A program made the translations under genes and the position numbers. Of a stretch of DNA of 34,137 nt, positions 8,095 to 17,965 are shown piece after piece. Source of the stretch: an uncultured Eubacteriales bacterium (GTDB lineage: Bacteria; Bacillota; Clostridia; Christensenellales; Borkfalkiaceae). The stretch spans positions 1 to 34,137 of the forward strand of contig CADBUU010000059.1 of assembly GCA_902797945.1 (NCBI GenBank), in the 5' to 3' direction. Each line of letters starts with the position of its first letter. Position 1 is the stretch's first letter. The notes below the pieces were generated by a model. The model made no database searches. It worked only from the letters and a program-made list of their open reading frames with translations, and had not been told where the DNA came from.

Positions 8095-8157
8095 AAAAAA
8101 CGAGTTGTTTTTTAAACGCATAAATTTTATACTTTTTAATAAAAAGAGGTTACGAAA

Positions 8158-9642
8158 GTGGACAAGGTTGGTTTCGACAGCGAAAAATATCTCAAATTGC
8201 AATCCGAGAAAATTCTTGAAAGAATAGATGAATTCGGCGGAAAACTCTATATCGAGTTCGGCGGAAAACTTTTCGACGATTTTCACGCGGCGAGGGTTTT
8301 GCCGGGTTTTGCTCCCGACAATAAAATAAAAATGCTCACGAAACTTAAAGACCGAGCCGAGATAGTCATCGTAATAAACAGCAACGACATCGCCAAAAAC
8401 AAGGTAAGAGCCGACCTCGGCATTACTTACGACCAAGACGTTTTAAGGCTCATAGACGTTTTCAGAAGTTACGGTCTTTTCGTCGGAAGCATAGTTTTAT
8501 CTCAATACAGCGTCGAAAACGAATCGGCAAAAGCGTTCGGCGAAAGACTTAAAAAAGCCGGCGTCAAAGTCTACCACCACTACCACATAAAGGGTTATCC
8601 TCATAACGTTCCCCTCATCGTCAGCGACGAGGGTTACAGCAAAAACGAATACATAGAAACGTCAAGAGATTTGATCATTATAACCGCGCCGGGACCGGGC
8701 TCGGGGAAAATGGCGACTTGTCTTTCCCAACTCTACCACGAACATAAAAGAGGTCATAAGGTAGGCTATGCGAAATACGAAACTTTCCCCGTATGGAACT
8801 TGCCTTTAAAACACATGGTAAACCTCGCATACGAGGCGGCGACCGCCGACCTCAACGACGTCAATATGATAGACCCATGGCACCTCGCCGCTTACGGTAA
8901 GCAGGCTGTCAACTATAACCGCGACGTCGAGATATTCCCCGTTTTAAACGCTATTTTCGAGCAGATAATGGGAAAATCTCCCTATCAATCACCAACCGAT
9001 ATGGGCGTCAATATGGCGGGTTACGCAATTTCCGACGACGACGTATGCGTAGAGGCGTCGAGACAGGAGATAATAAGGAGATATTTTTCGGCGCTTGCAA
9101 AAGAGAGAAGAAACGGTCTTTCTTCAAACGAATCGGATAAGATAGCCCTTATAATGGAAGGCAACAACATAAGCGTTACGGACAGAAAAGTCGTAGTTGC
9201 GGCAAACGAAGAGGAGAAAAGACGGAATTGTCCGGCGGCGGCGATAGAACTTCACGACGGAACTATAATAACGGGCAAAACCAACGACCTTTTCGGCTGT
9301 TCTTCGAGTATGATTTTAAACGCGCTTAAACATCTTGCCGGAATAGACAAGGAAGTCGACCTTATAGGAAAATCGTCGATAGTTCCGATACAAGACCTTA
9401 AAATAAAATATCTCGGAAGTAAAAACCCCCGACTTCATATAGACGAAATGCTCATCGCCCTCTCCTCTTCGGCGGAAAGGGACGAAAACGCCCAGAAAGC
9501 GATAGAGCAACTTCCGAAACTTAAAGGTTGCGAAGTTCATACGACCGTTCTTCTCGCCCATAACGACGAAAAGTTCTATCGTAAACTCGGCGTAAACCTC
9601 ACTTCCAACCCAGTATTTAAAGACAAAAATCACGCTCATTAA
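8158..9642 (+). CDS. DUF1846 (UPF0371) family protein
   Basis: A 494-residue protein that matches the DUF1846/UPF0371 family over its whole length, including GFDSEKYLKLQSEKILERI near the N-terminus, HHYHIKGYPHNVP, the glycine-rich IITAPGPGSGKMATCLSQLY (a P-loop-like GPGSGK), and SPYQSPTDMGVNMAGY. The family is soluble, widespread in Firmicutes and of unknown biochemical function. GTG is the start: it follows an AGAGGT ribosome site and gives the family N-terminus. The gene is monocistronic, with its own promoter and a UUCG-loop terminator. Confidence 0.9.
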   Translation: MDKVGFDSEKYLKLQSEKILERIDEFGGKLYIEFGGKLFDDFHAARVLPGFAPDNKIKMLTKLKDRAEIVIVINSNDIAKNKVRADLGITYDQDVLRLIDVFRSYGLFVGSIVLSQYSVENESAKAFGERLKKAGVKVYHHYHIKGYPHNVPLIVSDEGYSKNEYIETSRDLIIITAPGPGSGKMATCLSQLYHEHKRGHKVGYAKYETFPVWNLPLKHMVNLAYEAATADLNDVNMIDPWHLAAYGKQAVNYNRDVEIFPVLNAIFEQIMGKSPYQSPTDMGVNMAGYAISDDDVCVEASRQEIIRRYFSALAKERRNGLSSNESDKIALIMEGNNISVTDRKVVVAANEEEKRRNCPAAAIELHDGTIITGKTNDLFGCSSSMILNALKHLAGIDKEVDLIGKSSIVPIQDLKIKYLGSKNPRLHIDEMLIALSSSAERDENAQKAIEQLPKLKGCEVHTTVLLAHNDEKFYRKLGVNLTSNPVFKDKNHAH

Positions 9643-9657
9643 AATTCTTTGACGTTC

Positions 9658-9683
9658 AAGACGCCTTCGGGCGTCTTTTTTTT
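9658..9683 (+). terminator. Terminator of the DUF1846 gene
   Basis: AAGACGCC (9658-9665), TTCG tetraloop, GGCGTCTT (9670-9677), then a T-run to 9683. Confidence 0.92.
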
Positions 9684-9775
9684 CGTAAAAAACGTTTGAT
9701 TGCAAACAAAGGTTTTGCGCAATATCACGCCGTAAAAAATATATAATAATGTATAAAAAAAACGTAATAATTTGG

Positions 9776-9804
9776 TTGATTATTTGACTTTTCTGTTGTA
9801 TAAT
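9776..9804 (+). promoter_or_regulatory. Promoter of pckA
   Basis: TTGATT (9776-9781), 17 bases, TATAAT (9799-9804). The leader is about 35 bases with a strong TAGGAGGT ribosome site at 9831-9838. A nearer TTGACT at 9784 has only 9 bases of spacing. Confidence 0.8.
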
Positions 9805-9845
9805 ATTAGACAGAAAAATTTGAGATTTTTTAGGAGGTCTAACAA

Positions 9846-11420
9846 ATGGAAACTTACGGTCTTGAAAAGTTGGGCATAATAAACCCTCTTAACGTATACC
9901 GCAATCTCACTCCCGCCGCCCTTACCGAAAAGGCGCTTGCGAGAGGAGAAGCAAAATTATCAAATACCGGCGCTCTCGTAGTTTATACGGGTAAATACAC
10001 CGGCCGTTCGCCTAACGACAAATTTATCGTCGACAGCAAGGGCGTTCACGACGATATCGCTTGGGGAAAAGTAAACGTTCCCATAGAGCAAGCAAAATTC
10101 GACGCATTATATGAAAAGGTCATCGCTTACCTTCAAAACAGAGAAATATTTATTTTCGACGGATTTGCAGGGGCTGACGTAAAATACCGCAAGGCATTCA
10201 GAATAGTAAACGAACTCGCTTCGCAGAATATGTTTATAAGAGATCTTCTCATTCGTCCGACGGCGGAAGAACTCGAAAACTTCCACGAGGACTTCACCGT
10301 TATCGCCGCTCCCGGATTCAAATGTATTCCCGAGCGCGACGGAGTTCACAGCGAAGCGGCTATCATAATCGACTACGAAAAGAAACTCGTCCTTATCTGT
10401 GGTTCGCAATACGCAGGCGAAATAAAGAAGAGCGTATTCTCGGTAATGAACTACCTTATGCCGAAAGAAGGCGTATTCCCGATGCACTGCTCGGCAAACA
10501 TCGGAAAAGACGGCAATTCCGCAGTATTCTTCGGACTTTCCGGAACGGGTAAAACTACCCTCTCCGCCGATCCCGAAAGAAGTCTTATCGGCGACGACGA
10601 ACACGGTTGGTCGGACGATTCGGTATTCAACTTCGAAGGCGGCTGCTACGCTAAATGTATCAACCTTTCCAAAGAAAACGAACCCGAAATTTATAACGCC
10701 ATCAAGTTCGGCTCGCTCGTTGAAAACGTCATTATGGACGAAAACACGAGAGAATTCGATTTCAACGACGGTTCTTTGACCGAAAACACGAGAGTCGGCT
10801 ATCCCATTTACTACATACCCAACGCTCAGATTCCGGGCGTCGGAACAACTCCCAAGGCGGTAATTTTCCTTACGGCGGACGCATTCGGCGTTCTTCCTCC
10901 CATTTCGAGACTTACTCCCGAACAGGCGATGTATTATTTCGTTTCGGGCTTTACGTCCAAACTTGCCGGAACAGAAAGAGGAATTACCGAACCTCAACTG
11001 ACTTTCTCGACTTGCTTCGGCGCTCCTTTCCTTCCTCTCGATCCGAGTATTTACGCTAAAATGCTCGAAGAGAAAATCGCTAAATCGGGCGCGAAAGTTT
11101 ATCTCGTCAATACCGGTTGGACGGGTGGCTCCTACGGCGTAGGAACGAGAATGAAGTTGAGATACACGAGAGCGATGGTTTCCGCGGCGCTCGACGGAAC
11201 TCTTGAAAATTCGACTTTCGTAAAAGATCCTATTTTCGGTATGGACGTTCCCACTACCTGCCCCAACTGCCCGGACGAGGTTATGATACCCGAAAACGCT
11301 TGGGCTGATAAGAAGGCTTACAGAGAAACGGCTGAAAAACTTGCGAAGTCTTTCGTCGAAAACTTCAAAAAGTATACTCACATGCCGGAATCCGTCGTTA
11401 AAGCAGGTCCTAAGGCGTAA
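9846..11420 (+). CDS. pckA: Phosphoenolpyruvate carboxykinase (ATP)
   Basis: A 524-residue enzyme of the ATP-dependent PEPCK family, full length. It interconverts oxaloacetate plus ATP and PEP plus CO2 plus ADP in the cytosol, serving gluconeogenesis or, in many anaerobes, PEP carboxylation for ATP gain. Motifs: [10 protein letters not shown] (R54, substrate binding), the kinase P-loop GLSGTGKTT (230-238), the metal-binding LIGDDEHGW (D250, D251), and [14 protein letters not shown]. The start is clear from a strong ribosome site and the family N-terminus. It is monocistronic with its own promoter and a strong terminator. Confidence 0.97.
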   Translation: METYGLEKLGIINPLNVYRNLTPAALTEKALARGEAKLSNTGALVVYTGKYTGRSPNDKFIVDSKGVHDDIAWGKVNVPIEQAKFDALYEKVIAYLQNREIFIFDGFAGADVKYRKAFRIVNELASQNMFIRDLLIRPTAEELENFHEDFTVIAAPGFKCIPERDGVHSEAAIIIDYEKKLVLICGSQYAGEIKKSVFSVMNYLMPKEGVFPMHCSANIGKDGNSAVFFGLSGTGKTTLSADPERSLIGDDEHGWSDDSVFNFEGGCYAKCINLSKENEPEIYNAIKFGSLVENVIMDENTREFDFNDGSLTENTRVGYPIYYIPNAQIPGVGTTPKAVIFLTADAFGVLPPISRLTPEQAMYYFVSGFTSKLAGTERGITEPQLTFSTCFGAPFLPLDPSIYAKMLEEKIAKSGAKVYLVNTGWTGGSYGVGTRMKLRYTRAMVSAALDGTLENSTFVKDPIFGMDVPTTCPNCPDEVMIPENAWADKKAYRETAEKLAKSFVENFKKYTHMPESVVKAGPKA

Positions 11421-11443
11421 AAAAATTAAATATAAATTATTTA

Positions 11444-11481
11444 GCGCTGCGCTCAAAAAAAAGAGCGCAGCGCATTTTTTT
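11444..11481 (+). terminator. Terminator of pckA
   Basis: GCGCTGCGCTC (11444-11454), an A8 loop, the perfect complement GAGCGCAGCGC (11463-11473), then ATTTTTTT. Confidence 0.95.
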
Positions 11482-11656
11482 GTCCAAAATAAAATTTATA
11501 ACAAAACTTAAAAGTCTGCCGAATGAAAACGTATTGAAACACGCCGAAATTCAGTCGTTTTAACGAGTTTGATTTTTTCGGCTAAACGATCGCTCTAAAA
11601 AATATTTCGTCTTTACGCCTACGATTTTTCAGCTCGGTTATAACTTTAAGCAAAAA
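11482..11656. other. Intergenic stretch without visible gene
   Basis: Between the pckA terminator and the terminator of the convergent surface-protein gene. I see no open frame with a ribosome site, no RNA motif and no repeat. Confidence 0.5.
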
Positions 11657-11692
11657 GGACGACAGACGGAAGTTTCCTTCCGTCTGCCGCCC
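11652..11692 (-). terminator. Terminator of the first SipW-type surface protein gene
   Basis: CAGACGGAAG (11663-11672), loop TTTC, CTTCCGTCTG (11677-11686), extended with mismatches to GG/CC at 11657-11658 and 11691-11692. The A-run 11652-11656 gives a T-run on the minus strand, and TTTTT on the other side makes it usable both ways. Confidence 0.88.
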
Positions 11693-11729
11693 TTTTTATA
11701 TAGGATGATTTTGAGAATGAGCAAATTAT

Positions 11730-14702
11730 TTATTCTTCCGGAACTAAAAGATACAACTTTCCAACCCCTTCGACTTCCTTTACGGGAGTTTCTTGCGCAA
11801 CAAGTTTAGTATTAGTATCCTTAAACGTTATACTTCCGTCGTCGTTGAAAGTTGCATCATTTCCGTGTAAGAGAGAAGCTTCTACCTTATCTCCCAAATT
11901 GCCGTTGTTATAATATAATACGTTTCCGTCTTCTAAAACTATTTTATAAATATAGGTGTCGGACGTATTCAGCCCTTCAAGCAACGGCAAAGCCGATTTT
12001 TTTATTAAATATCTCGAATCTTTAACGTCGAAAGGAGTCATATTTACCATACGAGTATCCGTTTCTCCGTTCTCTTTATAAACGCTGAGCGAAACGAATG
12101 CGGTAACCTCTTCGTCGTTTATATTCGTATTGAAAAATCCGCATCTAAATTCTTTTACCATTTGAAGAACAGTGCTATAAGGAATTTTTAAGCCGACCGT
12201 ATTTAACATTCTGACTTGGTCGTAAGCGCCTATCGTTTCATGGACGAAATCGGAAGCCTTAAATCCGAGAGTGCCATAAGCATCATAAGAGCCCGCAAGA
12301 CCGAAATCGTTGGGGTTTACTGCTTTATTGAAGTAAATAGCGAAATCTGCCGTCCAGTCGAGGAATGCCAAAGCGCCGAGTTGTCCTTTTTGGTCGTCTA
12401 CTCCGAATATAGCGTTTATAATCGGGTTTTCGTGTTTGGGCAAATCTTTATAAATATTAATAACATAATCGACTACGTCGTTAGCGTAAACCATATCGAA
12501 GAGATTTACGCCCGACTTATTGCCGTTTATAAGAATATCGTTCTTCTTATCAAACGATTTAAAGGAATAAGTTACGTCCGTAACGTATCCGTTATCTACA
12601 ATAGGAGCGTCGAGTTTTTCAACGGATGCGACGGGACTGTTACATCTGGGGCAATAAGCCGAATTGAATTCGACGTCGTAAGTCGTATCGTTCGCTTCAT
12701 AAGATTTAAGACCTAAGTCGTTTAATTGTGCGCCCGTAAGCGTGATATGAACGTGGTTATCGTGTCCGTAAGCGGGCACGAACAAATCTTCCGTAAGAAC
12801 TTCTCCGCTCTTTAATTCCGAGCCTGCCAAAATAACGCCGTCTTCGAGACAACTTGCTCTGAGTTCGTGATTATTTACGGTTTTCCAGTTTATTTTTTCG
12901 AATTTATATTCGAGGAAAGCCTCGACGTCGTCTATGCCATCGAAAGACAAGTCTTCTTTGTTTTCAAAAGTTTCTTCCTTGACGGCTTCTCTTACGACTT
13001 CGCTCTTTTCCTGTTCCTTTTCGTTATTCGCCATTGCCTTTTCGCCTGCGTCGTCGGTGCTATCTATAACGAGCAATCCAAGCGCGCTCGAAACGGTAAC
13101 GTTCTGAACGTCCGTTTTTTCCGTCGTTCCGGTTTCTCCGGTGCTATCGGTATGTTGATAAACGTAAATTTCTTCGGAGTCGTCAGCCGTTTCAACGGTT
13201 ACGACGAGCGTAGGAAGGGTTACAGAGACTTTATCTCTCGTTATCGCCTCGGGCAACGCGCTTGCGCCGTTATCCCTTATTACTACGGTATCGAAAGAAG
13301 CGTCGTCTTTCTTATTTATATGAATATGCTTGATTTCCGAACTGTTTTCGAGAACTATACGCCCCGTCGAGATTTCGGCGAAAGCGATTTTTCCGTTTTC
13401 GTGATAGGACGAAGTGGCGCACTTTATAATATTCAAAGCGCCCGCCGTTCCGTAGTGATAAACGACGTCGCCGTCCTTATCGTCTTCCGCATTGACGTAA
13501 CCGTTTACGGTTAAAGAGGTGTTGGCGGAATTAGTTCTGATAATAACCGTCCTTGCGGTCGTTTGATTGCTTCTGTCGTAAACGATAGAGGTTATATTCG
13601 TATTTTCACCCGAGTCAAACCCGACCGTCAAACCTTCGATTTGAGCGTCCGTCCAACCGGTATTTGCGTAAATCGAATAACCCTTATTGTCGCTTTCCCA
13701 AGCGTTTAAACCGTTATATACCTTGAAATAATCGTATTTATTCGCTGAAAGAGGTATTTCGTCCTCATATACGAACGTATCCGTCTTACTGTTCCAAAGT
13801 ATTCCCTTTTCGGCAATAACGCCGAGGAAATCTTTTAAAACTTCCGATTCCGTATCGTTATTATACCAAGCGGTCGTTAATGCGTCGTGCATGGTAGTAT
13901 GATTTTTCATAATAAGCGTCTTATTGAGCTTATCGAGAGTAACCTTACGATTGCCGGCATTCAAATCGTCCGCTATTCCGATAGCGGCGTTAGACTGAAC
14001 GGCTTCGACGGTAATATTCAATCTGATAGACTTTTCCTGATATTCGTTACCTGCGTCGACAGGCAAAGCGATATCGACGTATAAGTCGCTTATATCGGTA
14101 GGCTCACCGTTGGAAGCGGCTGCGAGTTCCCAAGCGGTTGACTGCTCTCTGCGTTCAAGAGTATAGAGATTTTTTCTCGAATAATCGTCTCCGCTGATAG
14201 GACCTACTTTTTTGTCGAGTTCGTCGTAAAAATCTTCGTCGCCCGTATAAGAAATCACCACGCGATAAATTATGCTGACGTTACTTAAATTATCTATTTC
14301 GACTTTGAATTTAACTCTGTCGCCCGGAGTCATTCTGTCGAGCATCAAAGCGTTCCCGTCCACGCTTGCCGTTCCGCTGTTTTTGAAAACGTAATATTTT
14401 ACGTTCGTTACGGAATCGGTATAGGTCGAGTTCTGCGCTTCCCATTCGTATTTGCTCGTTACTCCGAAAGCCGTCGCCTCGCCGGCGTAAGTTTCGCCGT
14501 CAGTATCAACTTCGTCGTTAGCCTTGACCGAATAAATTTCCGGAGTAGAAAGCGCCGCGACGACTTTAACTTTACCCGAAGTTACGGCAATATTGACTTT
14601 GCTTTCGCTTGTGAAAAGGGCGAACGTGCTGCCGGCAATAAGCGAAAGGCAAAGCGCGATCACCAAAATCGAAGAAAGCAAAACTTTTTTCTTGTTCTTC
14701 AT
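11730..14702 (-). CDS. Large exported protein with SipW-type signal peptide and TasA/CalY-like N-terminal module (protein A)
   Basis: A 990-residue protein. Residues 1-30 are a SipW-dependent signal peptide: a lysine cluster, a hydrophobic core, then IAGSTFALFTSES with cleavage near the ALF/TSES boundary. Residues of about 35-235 resemble the TasA/CalY (camelysin) beta-sandwich, with MTPGDRVKFKVEIDNLSNV and LNITVEAVQSNA as in related proteins. The remaining ~750 residues are acidic and rich in S/T/D/N; they contain a CPRC pair near the middle of the C-terminal half but no domain I can name. There is no LPXTG sorting signal and no C-terminal membrane anchor, so it is secreted or assembled like TasA. 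No sipW or sortase gene is in the window. It is a paralogue of the next gene only at its N-terminus. The ribosome site is AGAGGT before ATG 14702. Confidence 0.85.
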   Translation of the reverse strand: MKNKKKVLLSSILVIALCLSLIAGSTFALFTSESKVNIAVTSGKVKVVAALSTPEIYSVKANDEVDTDGETYAGEATAFGVTSKYEWEAQNSTYTDSVTNVKYYVFKNSGTASVDGNALMLDRMTPGDRVKFKVEIDNLSNVSIIYRVVISYTGDEDFYDELDKKVGPISGDDYSRKNLYTLERREQSTAWELAAASNGEPTDISDLYVDIALPVDAGNEYQEKSIRLNITVEAVQSNAAIGIADDLNAGNRKVTLDKLNKTLIMKNHTTMHDALTTAWYNNDTESEVLKDFLGVIAEKGILWNSKTDTFVYEDEIPLSANKYDYFKVYNGLNAWESDNKGYSIYANTGWTDAQIEGLTVGFDSGENTNITSIVYDRSNQTTARTVIIRTNSANTSLTVNGYVNAEDDKDGDVVYHYGTAGALNIIKCATSSYHENGKIAFAEISTGRIVLENSSEIKHIHINKKDDASFDTVVIRDNGASALPEAITRDKVSVTLPTLVVTVETADDSEEIYVYQHTDSTGETGTTEKTDVQNVTVSSALGLLVIDSTDDAGEKAMANNEKEQEKSEVVREAVKEETFENKEDLSFDGIDDVEAFLEYKFEKINWKTVNNHELRASCLEDGVILAGSELKSGEVLTEDLFVPAYGHDNHVHITLTGAQLNDLGLKSYEANDTTYDVEFNSAYCPRCNSPVASVEKLDAPIVDNGYVTDVTYSFKSFDKKNDILINGNKSGVNLFDMVYANDVVDYVINIYKDLPKHENPIINAIFGVDDQKGQLGALAFLDWTADFAIYFNKAVNPNDFGLAGSYDAYGTLGFKASDFVHETIGAYDQVRMLNTVGLKIPYSTVLQMVKEFRCGFFNTNINDEEVTAFVSLSVYKENGETDTRMVNMTPFDVKDSRYLIKKSALPLLEGLNTSDTYIYKIVLEDGNVLYYNNGNLGDKVEASLLHGNDATFNDDGSITFKDTNTKLVAQETPVKEVEGVGKLYLLVPEE

Positions 14703-14747
14703 TTTATTACCTCTTTTTTTATTTTGTGCAAAAAAAAACTTAATTTA

Positions 14748-14800
14748 AGCATTATAGTTCTACGATTATGTATTTTAGCAGAATTATAGTTCTTTGTCAA
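14748..14800 (-). promoter_or_regulatory. Promoter of protein A with two operator-like 14-mers
   Basis: Minus strand TTGACA (14800-14795), 17 bases, TAAAAT (14777-14772). Read on the plus strand, AGAATTATAGTTCT (14780-14793) fills the spacer and AGCATTATAGTTCT (14748-14761) sits just past the start point. Their centres are 32 bases apart, as in the paralogue's promoter. Confidence 0.8.
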
Positions 14801-14814
14801 GCGTTTTTTTCAAC

Positions 14815-14856
14815 AAAAAACCGAAAGACGGAGGAAATTCCTCCGCCCTTCGGTTT
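14815..14856 (-). terminator. Terminator of the second SipW-type surface protein gene
   Basis: CGGAGG (14829-14834), loop AAATT, CCTCCG (14840-14845), with the outer stem AAACCGAA (14818-14825) pairing TTCGGTTT (14849-14856). On the minus strand it runs into T residues. It lies just upstream of the -35 box of protein A. Confidence 0.85.
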
Positions 14857-14918
14857 ATTTAATATTATAGGATTATGTGAGTGATTTTAATAATTATAGG
14901 ATGAATAAGTTAAAACTA

Positions 14919-17900
14919 TCAAAGATTCTCTACCGTATAAACCGTTATTTCCTCTTGAGCAATTACTTTTTCAGCGTCAAAATAGCCGACCCAATTATCC
15001 TCTGCATAATTATTGTCCAACCTGTTTCCCGTCGCTTCAACTTGAGCGGTGTCGGCAGCGGAATATGAAGTTATTTGAACATAGCAACCACTCATCGAGT
15101 TGTTGACAAACGTGATCTTTTCATAAGCGCTTACGCCAACGTTCGCATTAGTAAACGTATTACCGTCAATAACGACAATCTTGAAATCTTTTGCGTTTTC
15201 ATTATCTGAAACACCGCGTGTCCAATTTACAAACTTACTGTTCTTTATGGAAACGGAAGCGTTGACTTGACTGCTCGATTGCCCCTCGCCGAATATTATC
15301 GCGCGGGAATTACTACGCGAAGTCGTTCCTATAAATTTGCAATTTTCTACGGTCAGGTTGGCTTTTGCAGAAATAGCGCGAACACGGTTACCGTTGCCTT
15401 CAGGGACTTCGCTCAAATCGAAGGTAAGATTTTTAACGGTCGCGTCTCCTTCAAACCTGAATACGCTATGATAGTTTCCGCCGTCGCTTATATCCCCGGT
15501 AAATTTAATAGTATGACCAAGTCCGTCAATAATAACAGGTACCGAAGTTCTTCCGCCTTTTCTTTCATCCCAAGCGTCCGATATAACAATGTCGGATGAA
15601 AGTGCGATCATATCGTTGCTCGCGGCATTTTTAACGGCGTTTTTAAGTTCTTCCGCGTTAGAAACGCTTATGATTTCTTTAACCGTCAGATTAAGCATAT
15701 TCGGAACTGCTTGAATACGTTCTTTTACCGTTTCGTTAACAACGTAAACCGTAACGTTTTCGCTGCTACCGCTTTCGGTATTGGTAAACGTCATTTGTCC
15801 TTCAAAGGTTACGTCTTCACGATGAAGTTCAACGGTTTTAAGATTCGGACAACCTCTTGACAAATAATCCCCAAGAGTTAAAGCGTCATTGTTACCGCCG
15901 TTAAATATAATAGTCGTTAAATCAACGCAACCCGCAATCGACTGTTTCGCCGCATAGTTAAGCGACGCGGGAAGCGAGAGACTTTCGATCGCGCTTTGCT
16001 GGAAGGCTCCGACTTCAAGCGTTGTAATTCCCTCGGGAACCACAAAATCCGAAATTCCTTTGATTTTATAGAACATTCTGTTGGGAACTTTCGTCATATT
16101 ACCGAAATCAACCGATTTTACCGTCGCATTGTTTTCGAATATTTTCATAGCGTCTTTGAGATCTTTTGTAAATATAACGCGTTCGATAGTTTCGTTAAAC
16201 GAGAAAGCGTTGAAATCAATTCCGTCAACGTATTCTTTAACTGTAAACGTCGATCCTTCATAATAACTCGCGCTCTGGAGATATACGTCCCCGTCAGAGT
16301 ATACGCGATAAACGATATCGTCGGACGCTTTGCCGTCAAAATAAGTTACTCCGCCTTTCGTATGACCGTACCAATCCAAAGTCGCTTTATTTCCCTGTCC
16401 TACCGTCAACATCGTGTTTTTTGCAAATACCGGCGATTCCTCATTGTTGGAAATTACGGGTAGGTTTACATTTAACAAAATCTTATCGCCGATTTCCGCC
16501 GCATCGAAAGCGTCGACAAGGGTTTCGTAAACTACGCCGTCTTTGGTTCCGCTTATTAAAACGTAGTTGCCGGAAACGGTAGTTACGTTACCGCTTTCAT
16601 CAACGCTGACGTTTACTTTATCTCCGTCTTTATTCGTATAAACCCCCGTCGCTTCGGTCGCGTCAAGAACGACAATTCCCTTGTCGGTTTCGTAAGCGTA
16701 ATTTGCGTTATATACTACGGTATACTCGGAAAAACTCGTAGTTTCGAAAGTGATATAACCGCTTTCGCTGTTATAATCGAAGTCCGTGATTTGAGTCGTT
16801 TTGTTGGTTGCGTCGTCGTAGTGGTAAAGTTCCACGCCCATAAGTCCCGTGCCTACGAACATCGTTACTCTGATTTTTTCTTCGTTATCGTGAGATATTG
16901 CGTCACTCGTCGTAGTAGTAGTTTCTTCGCCTACCATTTCGGTAACGATTTTCAAAACGCTGACGTCGTAAGAAGCGCTCGCTTTTGCGGGATTGTTATT
17001 AAGAACGGCAATATTACCCTGCGTTTCCTGAGGAGTAACTTTTACCATAAGCGAAGTATCCGTTTCGCTCGTAAGGACCGTGTCTTTTGGTAAAACCACC
17101 GTTACGAGGTTGTCGTTATCGCTTATCTGAGTATTTTCGGCGGTAGTCTTTGAATTGGCTACGGTAGTAGCCGTAGGCTCCGTCTCGATTGCGGTAGTGA
17201 GAATTTCGTTTGTGGTTTTAGCGTTGCCCTGAACCGCTTCTACGGAAACAGTCATAGAAGTAGACTGATTCATATATTCTTCGCCGTCAAGATCGATAGG
17301 AAGATATATTTTTACGGGGATAGAGGGAATCGTTCCGTTCACTTCGAGATTTTTCCAGTTGCCCGTTCTCGAAACGCCGGTAAGCAATACGCCGTCTATC
17401 GAAACTTTCATTTTATTGAAAATTTTAAGACCGCTGTTTACGGTAACGATAACTCTGTATTGAATGTTTACGTTACTGTTGTTTGCAATTTCGACGTCGA
17501 AATCTATCCTGTCGCCCGGAGTTACTCTGTCGAGATCGAGCTTGTTCGTAGTCGCGGTATAAGTTGCCTCTCCTGTGTTTGTAAATACGCCGTTGAAATT
17601 ACCCGTGTCGCTGTCCGTCGTTACGGTAAGAGGCTCGTAATAATAGGTTGCGGCGTGATTTCCCGACGTAATTTCGCCGGCAACTTCGTAAGCGGTGTCC
17701 TGTTCGTCTTTGCTTTCTACCGTTGCGGAATATATTTTCGGATTTTTAATTTCCGCGTCCACGTTTACTTTACCCGAAGTTACGGCAATGTTGACGTGGC
17801 TTTCGCTCGTGAAAAGGGCGAACGTGCTTCCCGCAATAAGCGAAAGGCAAAGCGCGATCACCAAAACCGAAGAAAGCAAAACTTTTTTCTTGTTTTTCAT
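14919..17900 (-). CDS. Large exported protein with SipW-type signal peptide, BspA-type LRR and beta-helix domains (protein B)
   Basis: A 993-residue protein. Residues 1-34 repeat the SipW-type signal peptide of protein A with two substitutions. About 35-230 is a TasA/CalY-like beta-sandwich (RVTPGDRIDFDVEIANNSNV, TMTVSVEAVQGNA-like). About 300-400 is an acidic beta domain ending ETTSFSEYTVVYNA. About 565-700 is a BspA-like leucine-rich repeat stretch (FVVPEGITTLEVGAFQQSAI, LSLPASLNYA). About 745-970 is a right-handed parallel beta-helix (VIIDGLGHTIKF, VKNLTFDL, LTVENCKFIG, VSIKNSKFVN). LRR and beta-helix modules in secreted proteins usually bind host surfaces or polysaccharide. No LPXTG motif and no membrane anchor. 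The ribosome site is GAGGT before ATG 17900. It has its own promoter and an unusually structured leader. Confidence 0.86.
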   Translation of the reverse strand: MKNKKKVLLSSVLVIALCLSLIAGSTFALFTSESHVNIAVTSGKVNVDAEIKNPKIYSATVESKDEQDTAYEVAGEITSGNHAATYYYEPLTVTTDSDTGNFNGVFTNTGEATYTATTNKLDLDRVTPGDRIDFDVEIANNSNVNIQYRVIVTVNSGLKIFNKMKVSIDGVLLTGVSRTGNWKNLEVNGTIPSIPVKIYLPIDLDGEEYMNQSTSMTVSVEAVQGNAKTTNEILTTAIETEPTATTVANSKTTAENTQISDNDNLVTVVLPKDTVLTSETDTSLMVKVTPQETQGNIAVLNNNPAKASASYDVSVLKIVTEMVGEETTTTTSDAISHDNEEKIRVTMFVGTGLMGVELYHYDDATNKTTQITDFDYNSESGYITFETTSFSEYTVVYNANYAYETDKGIVVLDATEATGVYTNKDGDKVNVSVDESGNVTTVSGNYVLISGTKDGVVYETLVDAFDAAEIGDKILLNVNLPVISNNEESPVFAKNTMLTVGQGNKATLDWYGHTKGGVTYFDGKASDDIVYRVYSDGDVYLQSASYYEGSTFTVKEYVDGIDFNAFSFNETIERVIFTKDLKDAMKIFENNATVKSVDFGNMTKVPNRMFYKIKGISDFVVPEGITTLEVGAFQQSAIESLSLPASLNYAAKQSIAGCVDLTTIIFNGGNNDALTLGDYLSRGCPNLKTVELHREDVTFEGQMTFTNTESGSSENVTVYVVNETVKERIQAVPNMLNLTVKEIISVSNAEELKNAVKNAASNDMIALSSDIVISDAWDERKGGRTSVPVIIDGLGHTIKFTGDISDGGNYHSVFRFEGDATVKNLTFDLSEVPEGNGNRVRAISAKANLTVENCKFIGTTSRSNSRAIIFGEGQSSSQVNASVSIKNSKFVNWTRGVSDNENAKDFKIVVIDGNTFTNANVGVSAYEKITFVNNSMSGCYVQITSYSAADTAQVEATGNRLDNNYAEDNWVGYFDAEKVIAQEEITVYTVENL

Positions 17901-17965
17901 ATTTTACCTCACAAAAAATTTTTATTAAAAGGCTTTCGCCGTTTAATTCTTATATTTAAGAGTAT

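Noticed and set aside
10107-11456. A 449-codon open frame antisense to pckA
   Set aside because: Shadow of the pckA reading frame; low-complexity F/R/V-rich protein, no ribosome site, and pckA is certain.
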